Origin: Ureibacillus sinduriensis BLB-1 = JCM 15800
Lineage (GTDB): Bacteria; Bacillota; Bacilli; Bacillales_A; Planococcaceae
Length of the DNA stretch: 57,557 nt
Assembly (NCBI RefSeq): GCF_000772955.1
Contig: NZ_JPVO01000038.1
Span: 1 to 57,557 of the forward strand
Direction of reading: 5' to 3'
This document shows positions 25,655 to 34,592 of the stretch, one piece after another (positions within the stretch are counted from its first letter, which is position 1; each line of letters begins with the position of its first letter). The translations under genes were made by a program, and so were the position numbers. The notes under the pieces were generated by a model, which had not been told where the DNA came from, searched no databases, and saw nothing but the letters and a program-made list of their open reading frames with translations.

Positions 25655-26104
25655 CTATTTTTTCGCTTCTGCTACTTTCTTTACCCGTTCAGCAAATTGA
25701 ATGACAACTTTACTCGAACCCAACATTACCAATGGTTTCAAATACCATTTCAACGGTGTGTTGGTTGTAGTGTATTTAAAATAGGTTGTATTTTCATCCA
25801 TTTTCTTCAGCTCATATTTAGCCGTAATCTGGAACATGTTGGCTAGGGTAAAACCAACTTTTAACTTTTTGCTATTGATGTCATCTAAATATTCCAATGT
25901 TTTCACTTCGTATTCTAGTACACGATTTCCTTCTCGATATTTTTGGAGATAAATGCTGCCTACTTTCTCGGGTGTAAGTTTAATTGGCTCTTGTGAAACT
26001 ACTTGCGGCATAATTTTTTGCATATCTTCTAGCTTTCCATTTAATAAACTCCATATTTGTTCTATCGAAGCGTTTATCTCGATATCCTTCGTCCAAGATT
26101 TCAT
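25655..26104 (-). CDS. SRPBCC (START-like) family protein
   Basis: A 149-residue protein with the Bet v1/START-like pattern: an opening strand WTKDIEINASIEQIWSLLNG, helices with W-x-L-L, a long basic middle strand set, and a C-terminal amphipathic helix IQFAERVKKVAEAKK. Such folds bind hydrophobic ligands in a cavity; polyketide-cyclase-type activity is not implied. The ATG at 26104 has GGAGG five bases upstream; the frame is open a further four codons to TTG. Confidence 0.75.
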   Translation of the reverse strand: MKSWTKDIEINASIEQIWSLLNGKLEDMQKIMPQVVSQEPIKLTPEKVGSIYLQKYREGNRVLEYEVKTLEYLDDINSKKLKVGFTLANMFQITAKYELKKMDENTTYFKYTTTNTPLKWYLKPLVMLGSSKVVIQFAERVKKVAEAKK

Positions 26105-26907
26105 TTTGACCTCCAATTTAACCGAAATATTCCAACTATTCGATTATTTTCTCTTATATCAATAATCGTAACATAACGATGTGGTAAGCGATAATATTGA
26201 TGTTGCTATAAGGATGGGAAATCCAACCATATTACAAATTGAAAATGGCCCAATCATTGGTCTAGGCAGTAAATTAAATTAGATTCATCTACCTAAGACT
26301 ATAAAAAAAGAAAAATATTGTAAATTTTTTTCCTATCTATTAAAATATTTTTAGTACACTATTTGTAAACTATTTTATACATTCTATTTCAACGCTTGCT
26401 ATTTTCTTCTAAAAAACTATCATTATCTATTAAATTAGGAGAATAATTTAAGATTTCACAGCATCTTGGGCATGAAATAATTATTTCAGTATATTTACTT
26501 AACTTTAATTTTTTTAATCTTCTACTTATTGTAGTCGTGTTATTTTTTCAAATTTCAACCTATTCATTTCCAAAAAAATCGTCATTTTTCGAGTTTTTGT
26601 CGACCAGCAACAACTAACTTTTGACAAATTTAATTCTCTTCTACTTCAACTTGAAATCAAGTCTTGAATAATTTCCTTATTAGGAAACATCAACTATTTA
26701 CTTGATTTACGCAGAGAAAAATCATGAATCCTTCTGCACTAAGCACAATGTATATAGAATATAAGTATAAAATGTGACAAATTTGTGAATTTCATGTTTC
26801 CAACCACGAACCGACATAATTTTCAAATGAAGTAATATACAATAACTAAAGTAAAAGCAATTATATTAAGCAATTAATATAATACTAATTTATGGGGGAC
26901 TACTAGA
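26105..26907. other. Long AT-rich intergenic region
   Basis: About 800 bases with no supported gene. A short open segment near 26190-26281 ends LQIENGPIIGLGSKLN and could be a gene remnant, but I cannot name it. Close to the right end a TATAAT-like element near 26878 may be the -10 of the Spo0E-like gene. Confidence 0.5.
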
Positions 26908-27072
26908 ATGCGAAGTAGATTTTACAGACAAATCTTAAAACTCTTAATCGAAATGAAAAGAAAAGATATGTATAAAAAAGCCAACAATCTAGGTTTTACA
27001 CATCCCGAAACCGTTACTTGCAGTCAGGAATTGGATGCCTTGCTAAATATCTACAGTCATAAAGCAGCTTAA
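26908..27072 (+). CDS. Spo0E-like aspartyl-phosphate phosphatase
   Basis: A 54-residue peptide with the Spo0E family core AxxLGF...SQELDALLNIY: helix 1 MYKKANNLGFTHPETV and the signature SQELD at 39-43. Family members (Spo0E, YisI, YnzD) dephosphorylate Spo0A~P and so delay sporulation. The ATG at 26908 follows GGGGGA. Too short for many gene finders. A strong terminator follows. Confidence 0.85.
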   Translation: MRSRFYRQILKLLIEMKRKDMYKKANNLGFTHPETVTCSQELDALLNIYSHKAA

Positions 27073-27122
27073 GGGTTAAGGAGGAATTTTTATTAAAACA
27101 ATACAATATGAATCCGATTATG

Positions 27123-27167
27123 AACCCAGTTAGACATGAGTTAATCTGTCTAACTGGGTTTATTTTT
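27123..27167 (+). terminator. Rho-independent terminator
   Basis: Perfect 14-base arms AACCCAGTTAGACA / TGTCTAACTGGGTT, 10-base loop, followed by TATTTTTAT. It ends the Spo0E-like transcript. Confidence 0.85.
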
Positions 27168-27227
27168 ATGCATTCTTTCGCTGCATAACCCAATAAACTG
27201 ATTTTAGAAATTAAAAAGGAGCTTGTT

Positions 27228-27389
27228 ATGCATGAAAACCAGAGCAACTCAAATTACAAGTACATTACGTTTATTTTAACATGGGCAGGTCTCACAATAT
27301 TGATGTCCATGTATATAATGATCCCCTTAACAGCTACATGGATATCCGAGTTTTCAATAAATGAAAATAAAGCTATTTTCTCCTACTAA
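27228..27389 (+). pseudogene. MFS transporter N-terminal remnant
   Basis: A 53-codon frame with SD AAGGAG whose sequence YITFILTWAGLTILMSMYIM...PLTATWISEFSINENKAI matches the first membrane helix and loop of Bacillota MFS drug-efflux transporters (usual pattern: TWAGLVVMSSLYVTIPL, then F-x-V, then A-W). It then stops, and no later transporter helices follow before the RDD gene. Most likely a truncated relic; a short membrane peptide in its own right is the alternative. Confidence 0.5.
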
Positions 27390-27471
27390 AGAACATACTT
27401 AAAGATTGAAACTTTTGACCACTACTATACGTATAAGAGAATTATTGTTGAGGCGTAAAGGAGGAACTAGG

Positions 27472-27861
27472 TTGAAAACCATAACGAAAAAAAGACGAAA
27501 TGCCTTTTTAATTGATTTAGCCATATCTGGTGCGGTAAATGCAGGTGTCGAATATTTGTTAAGAAAGAAAATCAAAAATGAAGCTTTTCATTCACTTGTC
27601 ACCCCAACCGCAGTTTTATGGACACTTGAGTATATTCAGTTACGGAAAAGCGGTCAAACTCTCGGATACAAAGCGGCAGGGCTAATGGTGGAAAATGCAA
27701 ATGGCGGCGAAATTACACCTGCACAAATTGTTCAACGAATGGCCTACAGGGATTTCATTGGTACGGTTGATTATGTATTCAAAAGAAAATCCTTCGAAGG
27801 CCAGAATGGGGAAGTTTTCCCCCATGATCGAATTTCCGGCACTGTTGTAAAAGAAGTGTAG
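27472..27861 (+). CDS. RDD family membrane protein
   Basis: A 129-residue protein with the RDD pattern: an N-terminal KKRRNAFLIDLAISGAVNAG (Arg and Asp in helix 1), a conserved GQTLGYKAAGLMVEN turn between helices, and a late YRDFIG. RDD proteins are small membrane proteins; some act in ion or osmolyte exchange, most are unknown. The start is TTG at 27472 behind AAAGGAGG; upstream in-frame codons lack an SD. Confidence 0.75.
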   Translation: MKTITKKRRNAFLIDLAISGAVNAGVEYLLRKKIKNEAFHSLVTPTAVLWTLEYIQLRKSGQTLGYKAAGLMVENANGGEITPAQIVQRMAYRDFIGTVDYVFKRKSFEGQNGEVFPHDRISGTVVKEV

Positions 27862-27871
27862 CGTAAAAAAT

Positions 27872-27910
27872 AAAAGGTCACCTAGAGTTTTTTCGCTCTG
27901 GTGACCTTTT
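27872..27910. terminator. Bidirectional terminator
   Basis: Arms AAAAGGTCACC / GGTGACCTTTT with additional TAGAG/CTCTG pairing; A and T tracts at both ends; between convergent genes. Confidence 0.9.
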
Positions 27911-27920
27911 ATAAGATTAC

Positions 27921-28706
27921 TTATTTTCCAATCGGATTATCCGCTCCGATTTTACCAGAATAATTTTTTCGTGCATCCACGAATACAAACTGCTTTTCGG
28001 GGTATCGATAGCAAGTTAGCTTTCCGCCAAAAACAGCGCCTTGATCTATATTAATTGTATTATTTACAATCATCGGCTCCGGTTTTGGGTCATGTCCCCA
28101 AACAATGAGCTGTTGCCCCTTATATTCCTTAAACCAATCTCTTCGGATAGGCTTGCCCTTTTCATCAACTCCGGCGACATCACCATATCGACAAAAGTCT
28201 TTAATCTTGGAATTTTCTCTTCCTATGAATTCTTCTTTAATGCCTGCATGGGCACAAACGACTTTATCTTTCCCTTCTTCCGTAATGATGTAGTGAGAAG
28301 GAACCTCCATCAATAACTTCCTAAGCTTGCTTTTTAGGACTGCCGTTTCTTTCCCACCATATTTCCTCTCAAAGTTACTAAATTCTTCTTCGACATTCTC
28401 ATCACCATGTCTTAGTTGAACTTTTCGTCCGTCCAACCAACGTGCGATTTTCCAGCCATGATTGCTATCAATCATATAGGCCAAGCCGTTATCCACATGC
28501 TTTAAGAAGAATAACATTGAATCGATTGATTGTGGTCCCCTGCTCATCACATCGCCTAATGAAAGGATTTTCCTTCCCTCTGGATGAATATATAAACCAT
28601 TTTCATTTTCCTGATAGCCCAACTTTTCCAACATTGCCATGAACTCTTCATAACATGCATGGATATCACCTATAATATCCAAACCATACCCTAATTCGAT
28701 TCGCAT
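27921..28706 (-). CDS. PrpE-like metallophosphoesterase with altered motif II
   Basis: A 261-residue calcineurin-type phosphoesterase close to B. subtilis PrpE, a bis(5'-nucleosyl)-tetraphosphatase. Metal motifs: D14/H16 in IIGDIHACYEE, GDVMSRGP (51-58), SNH (81-83), VVCAHAGI, VWGHDPKPEP and INIDQGAVFGGKLTCYRYPE. Two family residues differ: the usual GDxxDRG has Ser in place of Asp, and the usual GNH is SNH. The metal-binding Asp, Asn and His remain, so it may still be active with altered specificity. The ATG at 28706 follows AAGGGAG. Confidence 0.8.
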   Translation of the reverse strand: MRIELGYGLDIIGDIHACYEEFMAMLEKLGYQENENGLYIHPEGRKILSLGDVMSRGPQSIDSMLFFLKHVDNGLAYMIDSNHGWKIARWLDGRKVQLRHGDENVEEEFSNFERKYGGKETAVLKSKLRKLLMEVPSHYIITEEGKDKVVCAHAGIKEEFIGRENSKIKDFCRYGDVAGVDEKGKPIRRDWFKEYKGQQLIVWGHDPKPEPMIVNNTINIDQGAVFGGKLTCYRYPEKQFVFVDARKNYSGKIGADNPIGK

Positions 28707-28827
28707 AAATTTCGCTCCCTTTTGCAGCATTCTAATTAGTATAGCTAAGATAGCGCGTTTTCTACCTACAAAATCACTAACAGAAACTATCTAACTTTAT
28801 AATCTAGTAAAATAAAAGGAATAATTC

Positions 28828-28992
28828 ATGATTATTCGAACAATTGATTTAAGGGATGTTGCTGCAAAATTTCTGGAGGTAAATAAAAGTGTTGATGAAT
28901 TCGTCTTTAGTTTAAATGAGCCGGGGGAACAGCTCACTTATGAACCAAAAGAAAAATTATTGAGGGGATTTTACCGGATACCGATTCAATAG
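28828..28992 (+). CDS. Hypothetical 54-residue protein
   Basis: ATG preceded by AAAGGA at seven bases. Sequence MIIRTIDLRDVAAKFLEVNK... resembles no family I can name. Divergent from the phosphoesterase gene. Existence is uncertain; the following 240 bases hold another broken open stretch (see next entry). Confidence 0.35.
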   Translation: MIIRTIDLRDVAAKFLEVNKSVDEFVFSLNEPGEQLTYEPKEKLLRGFYRIPIQ

Positions 28993-29236
28993 TTTTTTGC
29001 TGACCGCGATAATCACTTGTTGACTATATTTCGCCAATCGCAAGTATTATAAGGCGACACGTAATCGTGCAGCCATCGTCATCGGAATTCAAGAAAGAAT
29101 GCTCATTTTGCTGTGAAGCTATTTTCATTCGGTTAGCTGCGGGAAAAGAATTTAACGACTGGAACTAACTGTCATTTGGCATGACTTTAAAAGAAGTTTT
29201 GTAGGCGGCAACTCAAAACTTCTTCAAAGAACTTAC
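28993..29236. other. Non-coding or relic sequence
   Basis: An open stretch reading VQPSSSEFKKECSFCCEAIF...NDWN ends near 29168 without a start codon or SD. It may be the relic of a decayed gene. Nothing else recognised. Confidence 0.35.
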
Positions 29237-29692
29237 TTAAATAGTTTTTTCGATATCTTTCCACATTTCCTGTGCTACTTCCGCATCAAAAGTACTAAAC
29301 AAACGGTAATTTTCTTCATCCAATATGCGAAAATGTTTACTAATTAAATTCCTTTGCAGCTTAAAACCTTTATGCTCATTAATATTCTTCCACATAATAT
29401 GACCGCCTAACGTCTTTTCCTGTGGCCGAATCGTCACATCCTGAACAGTTTGTTCAATAATCTCCATTGGATCTCCACCAAAATGATTATGTAAAGTTTT
29501 ATTTTCGCGGAATATTGCGCAAATGGCAATCGTTGTCGTCCAGTCCGCCAATGTCCTTCCTTTTTCTATTTGTATGATGTTCTTCTTTGAGACCCCAACC
29601 ATTTCGGCCATTTTATCCTGCGTAAAGTGGTTTTCCTTTCTCACTGTCCTAAGATTCTCTGAAACAATCTGGATAATATAATCCCGATCCAC
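29237..29692 (-). CDS. XRE-family transcriptional regulator
   Basis: A 151-residue regulator. Residues 5-60 form an XRE helix-turn-helix: NLRTVRKENHFTQDKMAEMVGVSKKNIIQIEKGRT, with the recognition helix around SKKNIIQIE. The C-terminal half (about 90 residues) is of unknown type and may bind a ligand or dimerise. GTG at 29692 is preferred because GAGGTGA lies five bases upstream; another GTG three codons earlier falls inside that SD. Three related sequences upstream (29812-29885) may be its operators. Confidence 0.75.
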   Translation of the reverse strand: MDRDYIIQIVSENLRTVRKENHFTQDKMAEMVGVSKKNIIQIEKGRTLADWTTTIAICAIFRENKTLHNHFGGDPMEIIEQTVQDVTIRPQEKTLGGHIMWKNINEHKGFKLQRNLISKHFRILDEENYRLFSTFDAEVAQEMWKDIEKTI

Positions 29693-29811
29693 TAGTATCA
29701 CCTCAAAATTATTAACTAATGTTCCTTTTTCGGCAACTTTTTATGTATGTAAAATTCCACTTAATATAGACTATAATTGTGTCTTAAAGGTTACGGTTTT
29801 TCTGAATATTT

Positions 29812-29885
29812 TATATAATAGCGACTATTGTCCTAAATTTATATATCGACTATTGCCATATAGACAAAGTCATATATCGACCTTG
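29812..29885. repeat. Three short direct repeats, operator candidates
   Basis: Related units TATATAATAGCGACTATTG (29812-29830), TTTATATATCGACTATTG (29838-29855) and GTCATATATCGACCTTG (29869-29885) share an AT-rich part followed by CGAC. The CGAC cores are 25 and 31 bases apart. They lie 120-190 bases upstream of the XRE gene. Confidence 0.4.
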
Positions 29886-29933
29886 TCTAATTCTGATATT
29901 TTTTAGTTACCTAACTATTATTTTGTTTTCTTC

Positions 29934-30599
29934 TTATGAAGGGATTAATTTTGACAATCTTTTCATCATATAGCCCTTCCACTCTTGTGCAAGTGCATCA
30001 ACAGCAAGGATGGCTTGCATCGCTTCAACATCTTTTGGACGTCTAAAGTAAATTTCATTGCCAAACAAAACAGAGATTCCTTGTGGATTTTTTTCAATTA
30101 AGGTGATCTTGGAATCATTTCGGACTTTTCCTTCTTGAAGGACACGGCAAAGATATCCAGTATAGCCCGTTTCTACCATACGTTTCATCAATGTTGGAAG
30201 ACCAGTGCGTTTATTTATTGTGCTGCAAGGAACACGGCCCTGCGTTACTTGTATTATCGCTTCACCTAGCTGATAAATATCTCCAATATATACATCAGAT
30301 TCCAGCATATTCGTCACAGTAATATTTTCTCCAAAAGCTGAATTCGGCATTGCCGTATCGAATTCTTTTTCCCATTGTGCATAATGTTCATAAGGATAAA
30401 TGCATACGGCACGGTCTGGTCCACCATGGTGTTTCAAATCTGCAACTCCATCTCCGATAAAGCCTTCTTTTGTTAAAAAGGCTTCCTTAACTGACTCTTT
30501 ACATATTCCTGTTTCTACTTGCCGATTATTTTCATAGGTCATTTTTTTCGGTAAACCGATAGTAAAAGCTTTTAGGATTATTTCTTCATGCTTCATCAT
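29934..30599 (-). CDS. MOSC domain protein, YflK/YiiM-like
   Basis: A 221-residue protein with the MOSC beta-barrel: EGFIGDGVADLKHHGGPDRAVCIYP, FGENITVTNM, and the conserved cysteine in VTQGRVPCSTINKRTG. This matches B. subtilis YflK and E. coli YiiM in length. MOSC proteins carry sulfur or use molybdenum cofactor, for example to reduce N-hydroxylated compounds. SD is weak (GTGAG), and two adjacent ATGs are possible starts. Transcribed alone. Confidence 0.85.
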   Translation of the reverse strand: MMKHEEIILKAFTIGLPKKMTYENNRQVETGICKESVKEAFLTKEGFIGDGVADLKHHGGPDRAVCIYPYEHYAQWEKEFDTAMPNSAFGENITVTNMLESDVYIGDIYQLGEAIIQVTQGRVPCSTINKRTGLPTLMKRMVETGYTGYLCRVLQEGKVRNDSKITLIEKNPQGISVLFGNEIYFRRPKDVEAMQAILAVDALAQEWKGYMMKRLSKLIPS

Positions 30600-30964
30600 C
30601 TGGGATATGACTCACTTTCATATTTACTTATTTACTATATAAATTATAAAGTATCGGTTTACTTAATGGTAGTTATTGGAACAGTAATATTTACGTCATA
30701 TAAATAAATCAGATTGGCACTACTTCCAAACTGTTAGAGAAGCAGTGGGTACACCTTCCACAATTACTATCTCTCTCATTCCCCAACACCGCCCCATTTA
30801 ATCCTTATGGAGAAAATTATCCTAAATTCTGTGCTAAGTTTCTTGTACTAAAGCCTAAATCCCATATTATTTTGGAGCCGTTCGAATTCCCCGTCTTAGT
30901 CGAATAACCTCGCCAAAAATCAAAAAATAAATAGTATGTATTAATTTGAACTGTCAAAAAATAA
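30600..30964. other. Intergenic, nothing recognised
   Basis: AT-rich sequence without a gene, repeat or promoter that I can support. Confidence 0.5.
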
Positions 30965-30990
30965 ACTCCAAAGTAGTGCTACTTTGGAGT
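30957..30990 (-). terminator. Rho-independent terminator
   Basis: Perfect 12-base arms ACTCCAAAGTAG / CTACTTTGGAGT with a 2-base gap, followed by a T-rich tract on the minus strand; just after the small hydrophilic protein gene. Confidence 0.85.
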
Positions 30991-30996
30991 CAATTA

Positions 30997-31146
30997 TTAT
31001 AGAGTTTTTTTACGCTGGTTCTGATTATTTTTTTTCGTTGCGTTGTCTGCACGTTTAAATTCGTCGTGGTACAGCACTTCCTGAGTGGCCGTTAATTGGT
31101 TGTCTTGGACCGTTAATTGTTCATGTGGCTGCTTATGCTCTTTCAT
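30997..31146 (-). CDS. Small hydrophilic protein, 49 residues
   Basis: MKEHKQPHEQLTVQDNQLTATQEVLYHDEF and a basic, Asn/Lys-rich tail ending NQRKKTL. No family recognised; the composition (Gln, Lys, Asn, no Cys or Trp) recalls small spore or stress proteins of Bacillales. GGAG lies eight bases before the ATG at 31146, and a strong terminator follows, which supports a real gene. The frame is open further upstream, but without an SD. Confidence 0.6.
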   Translation of the reverse strand: MKEHKQPHEQLTVQDNQLTATQEVLYHDEFKRADNATKKNNQNQRKKTL

Positions 31147-31288
31147 GTGTGACACTCCTTTCTTGATGTAGTCATTGTTTAGTTTGACCTTTGTAGCATT
31201 TGATATTCCTGTTGGGTAAATGATCGAGCGAAAAAACATTGGTGAAGCCATCATGGCGCTCACCATAATAATCATTCACTTTCCAAGC

Positions 31289-31325
31289 AAAAAAAAACGC
31301 GAAACAGCAAATAAAGCTGTCCGCG
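31289..31325 (-). terminator. Rho-independent terminator of the aminotransferase gene
   Basis: Imperfect arms CGCGAAACAGC / GCTGTCCGCG, followed on the minus strand by a run of nine T. Confidence 0.85.
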
Positions 31326-31334
31326 ATTGTATGT

Positions 31335-32399
31335 TTATAATCGAATCGTCCATCCGAATGTGTCTTCAATGAATCCGTACTGAATACCTGTTAAAGTTTC
31401 ATATAGCATTTGTGAAATTTCACCAATTTTACCTTCGTTAATGATCATTTTATCCCCTAGGTACTTCAACTCACCAACTGGGGAAATTACTGCAGCAGTG
31501 CCAGTTCCGAATACTTCTTCCAGAGTTCCATTGTTGTAAGCTTCCACGACTTCATCAATCGAAATATTGCGTTCCTCGACTGGAACACCTTTGGATTTTA
31601 AAACGTGCAACATGGAATCTCGCGTAATTCCTGGCAAAATACTCCCATTCAAAGCAGGAGTAACGACCGTCCCATTAATTTTAAAGAAGATATTCATACT
31701 GCCGACTTCTTCTATATTTTTGTTTCCTTTACCATCCAGCCATAAAGTTTGGGCATAGCCTTCACGGCTTGCAATTTCTTGCCCTTTTAAGGCGCTTGCA
31801 TAGTTGCCGCCAGTTTTCGCTTCTCCTGTTCCACCTTTCACGGCACGCACAAACTGCTCTTCCACCATGATTTTTACTGGATTGATACCTTCCTTATAAT
31901 AAGAACCAGAAGGAGACATAATAATAATGAATTGGTATTTTTTTGAAGGATGTACACCTAGATTAGGTTCTGTCGCAATAATAAATGGACGAATATATAA
32001 TGATGTCCCTGGAGCACTTGGAATCCATTCCCGGTCGACTGATACTAATTGCTTTAAACCTTCTAAAGCTAATTCTTCATCGATTGTTGGTATACAAAGG
32101 CGTTCGTTTGATCTATTTAACCGTCTGAAGTTTTGTTCTGGACGGAATAATAACGCTTGTTTATCCACAGTTACATAAGCTTTCAACCCTTCGAAGACAG
32201 ATTGACCATAATGGAAAATCATTGCGGAAGGGTCTAGAGTGATTGGTTGGTAAGGGACAATACGGGCATCATGCCATCCAATACCTTCAGTATAATCTAG
32301 TACAAACATATGGTCCGAAAAGTAGTGACCAAAGCCCAATACTTCCGAAGCCGGTTTTTCCTTTGGATTTGTTGTTAACTCTGTTTTAATGTCAAACAT
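31335..32399 (-). CDS. ilvE: Branched-chain amino acid aminotransferase
   Basis: A 354-residue PLP enzyme (class IV fold) that exchanges the amino group between Leu/Ile/Val and 2-oxoglutarate. Motifs: FHYGQSVFEGLKAY, FRPEQNFRRLNRSNERLCIP (substrate arginines), GEAKTGGNYASALKGQEIA with the PLP lysine probably at 195, EEVGSMNIFF and GTGTAAVISPVG. Length and pattern fit B. subtilis YbgE/YwaA. GGAGG lies nine bases from the ATG. No T-box or other leader structure was seen in the 295 bases upstream. Confidence 0.93.
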   Translation of the reverse strand: MFDIKTELTTNPKEKPASEVLGFGHYFSDHMFVLDYTEGIGWHDARIVPYQPITLDPSAMIFHYGQSVFEGLKAYVTVDKQALLFRPEQNFRRLNRSNERLCIPTIDEELALEGLKQLVSVDREWIPSAPGTSLYIRPFIIATEPNLGVHPSKKYQFIIIMSPSGSYYKEGINPVKIMVEEQFVRAVKGGTGEAKTGGNYASALKGQEIASREGYAQTLWLDGKGNKNIEEVGSMNIFFKINGTVVTPALNGSILPGITRDSMLHVLKSKGVPVEERNISIDEVVEAYNNGTLEEVFGTGTAAVISPVGELKYLGDKMIINEGKIGEISQMLYETLTGIQYGFIEDTFGWTIRL

Positions 32400-32695
32400 T
32401 ATATATAGCCTCCGATATTCTTGAAAATTCGGAAATTTTAAGTGATAAACTTTCCATAAATTAATATTACACTTTTTTGACGAACATACTAGTCTTAAAT
32501 ATCAATAAATTCTGATAAAAAAACACTAGATTTTGTTCGTTGTTTATAAATGGTCTATTTTTCCCTAACTGTTTCCAATGTCGTTTCTTTTTATGTATGC
32601 GTATTGGGGTGGAACGTAAGAGGAATCGGAAAAAACTAATTGATAAGTTTTTTCCTTCCCTTCTTTACTATGCCCATTTAAAAAAATCTTCTGTT

Positions 32696-33370
32696 CTAAA
32701 GAGGCAACAAGTTTATTGTCTCTTGTTTTTCCAAGCTTTCAATCATTTCAAGCCATTTCTGTGGTTTATTCGGCAGGACTGAGTAGTAATTCTTTAAGAA
32801 GTCCACTACTAACGAGGCCTGAATTTCACTTAGCGTTTCATCTGTTGGCATGAAACAGAAATCCAATCCCCCAACAGCTTCCCCATCATTTTTCCATGAA
32901 GGATGGACATATGGAAAATCAATACGCTTGTAGCCTAGATGAGATAATACTTCACGACGAACAAAAGGATTCATTGGCATCACGCCTCCAAAATCAAAGA
33001 CTTCTTTCATCATATAAGGATTATAAATTTCAGCAAACCCACCTTTTAACACTTCGCCATGCTCTTCTGCAAGTCTTAATAAATCCTTTTGTCGTTCTTG
33101 GGCTAAAAAACGTCCAATCGAAAGCCCGGGTTTACCGATAATCGTGAAATCAGTCATCGCAATTGACCACCCTGGATAGTAGCGGTATTCCGTCGCACCC
33201 ACCACTTCGTCTTCATAAACGGCAACAAAAACACGTATGCCCGGATCCTCCAACGGTTCCTTCCAAAGTTCAAACTCCAACACCTCTTCCGGGGGGAAAA
33301 CCTGTCCCAAAAGTGTATGCAACTTAGCAAATAAAGGGTCGTTAATGTTGGTGATACGAATAAACTCCAT
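32696..33370 (-). CDS. GNAT-like N-acyltransferase
   Basis: A 224-residue protein with features of the GNAT fold: IRVFVAVYEDEVVGATEYRY (beta strands and turn), followed by a weaker acetyl-CoA region around GRFLAQERQKDLLRLAEE, then a long family-specific C-terminal half. The usual Q-x-x-G-x-G/A loop is not clear, so assignment is by overall pattern. SD GAGGAGAG precedes the ATG. Substrate unknown. Confidence 0.65.
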   Translation of the reverse strand: MEFIRITNINDPLFAKLHTLLGQVFPPEEVLEFELWKEPLEDPGIRVFVAVYEDEVVGATEYRYYPGWSIAMTDFTIIGKPGLSIGRFLAQERQKDLLRLAEEHGEVLKGGFAEIYNPYMMKEVFDFGGVMPMNPFVRREVLSHLGYKRIDFPYVHPSWKNDGEAVGGLDFCFMPTDETLSEIQASLVVDFLKNYYSVLPNKPQKWLEMIESLEKQETINLLPL

Positions 33371-33485
33371 AATGATCTCTCTCCTCTAGTGAATTTGCCT
33401 CCGAGACAAAACTTTATCCTTCTATATTCGACACTTTATTCCAAAACCCTCTTGATGGCAAAAATGAAATCCTATCTGACATGCA

Positions 33486-33872
33486 TTATCTTTCACTTTG
33501 AATGAGAAGCTTATCAATATTTATCAGCACTTTCAACCGTTTTAGCAAATCCAGTCCAATTATACCTTCCAAGTCGATCCCGTAATTCATGGACCCTATT
33601 TCTATCTGTATTTCTTCAGTTTTCATCTGACCGATTGTAATGGCATCAAGCATTTTGGAATAGACAAATTCACAACCGCCCACCCCATTGATTCGGTAAA
33701 TACGGTCATTCGCTTCCGGATAGATTCCGATCTCTTCGGCTATATCCGAAGAAATTATCGAACAGGATGAACCTGTATCAATTAACACGCGAGTTAAATG
33801 AGTTGTTCTGCCCTTATATTGGATTTCCATATCGGTTAATAATAAACCTTCATCAATCATTAATTTTTTCAT
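33486..33872 (-). CDS. Retropepsin-like aspartic protease
   Basis: A 128-residue single-domain aspartic protease-like protein. The active-site triad D32-T-G-S lies in VLIDTGSSCSIIS, and the flap-like region and EGIIGLDLLKRL segment follow as in clan AA peptidases, which work as homodimers. No signal peptide. The ATG at 33872 follows AGGTGGG. Biological substrate unknown. Confidence 0.8.
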   Translation of the reverse strand: MKKLMIDEGLLLTDMEIQYKGRTTHLTRVLIDTGSSCSIISSDIAEEIGIYPEANDRIYRINGVGGCEFVYSKMLDAITIGQMKTEEIQIEIGSMNYGIDLEGIIGLDLLKRLKVLINIDKLLIQSER

Positions 33873-34056
33873 TGGGCCACCCACCTATTGAAAGCGATGA
33901 ATCCCGGTTTCTAACTTTCCCCGGAATTCCCATCACAATGTTTGCCCCAATATATGCATGTCTTAATCTTTGTAGTACGCTCCTCATTAAAGCGAGGAAA
34001 GAAAACCTTGAGGGAAAAGGCGCCCCTTCATTTGGAACACCTTCATTGTAATCATT

Positions 34057-34476
34057 TTAAAACTTTCCCAAAAGAAACAAATCTTTCAATTTGCCCGCAT
34101 GTTCTTCATCCAAAGTGCCGTACCCCTCTTCTTCATGATCACTGATAATCGTTAAGGAATCATCGGAATTGAACCACATTCTATATAAGTAGAGCTGTTC
34201 TTGGTTATTGTCGTTTTCTGTGTAAAATAAAGTAACGACCAAATCTTCGGTTCTTTCCAAATCCGGACTTGAATCTTGCTGCCAGTGAATTTCATCCAGC
34301 AAGCTTTTTATGGAATCAAGAGTTATAAGATCAACAATCATTTCTTCTTCTTCCATAGCCTCATCCTCTACTGCAAGAACATCCACTCTTGTTAAATAGC
34401 TCTTATCCTCATCATTACAAGCCGCTAACAAGGCAACCATCATATAAAGGGACAAAATCAACCATAGATTCCTCAA
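34057..34476 (-). CDS. Hypothetical lipoprotein
   Basis: A 139-residue exported protein with a lipobox LLAAC at residues 16-20 after the hydrophobic segment LWLILSLYMMVALL. The mature part is acidic (EDEAMEEEEMIVD) and has no recognised domain. Start is TTG at 34476 behind AAGGGGG. Monocistronic as far as can be seen. Confidence 0.7.
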   Translation of the reverse strand: MRNLWLILSLYMMVALLAACNDEDKSYLTRVDVLAVEDEAMEEEEMIVDLITLDSIKSLLDEIHWQQDSSPDLERTEDLVVTLFYTENDNNQEQLYLYRMWFNSDDSLTIISDHEEEGYGTLDEEHAGKLKDLFLLGKF

Positions 34477-34592
34477 AACATTCCCCCTTCGGCAAATACT
34501 TAGGACGCATCCCGATCACAAAAGAACAGGCATGTCACTGGTAAAATAAAACCTCTTAAGTCTCTAAGAAGACGAAAGAGGTTAATAATAAT

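Noticed and set aside
27124..27189. Small ORF (MNPIMNPVRHE...) after the Spo0E-like gene
   Set aside because: It overlaps a perfect terminator hairpin and has no SD at proper spacing.
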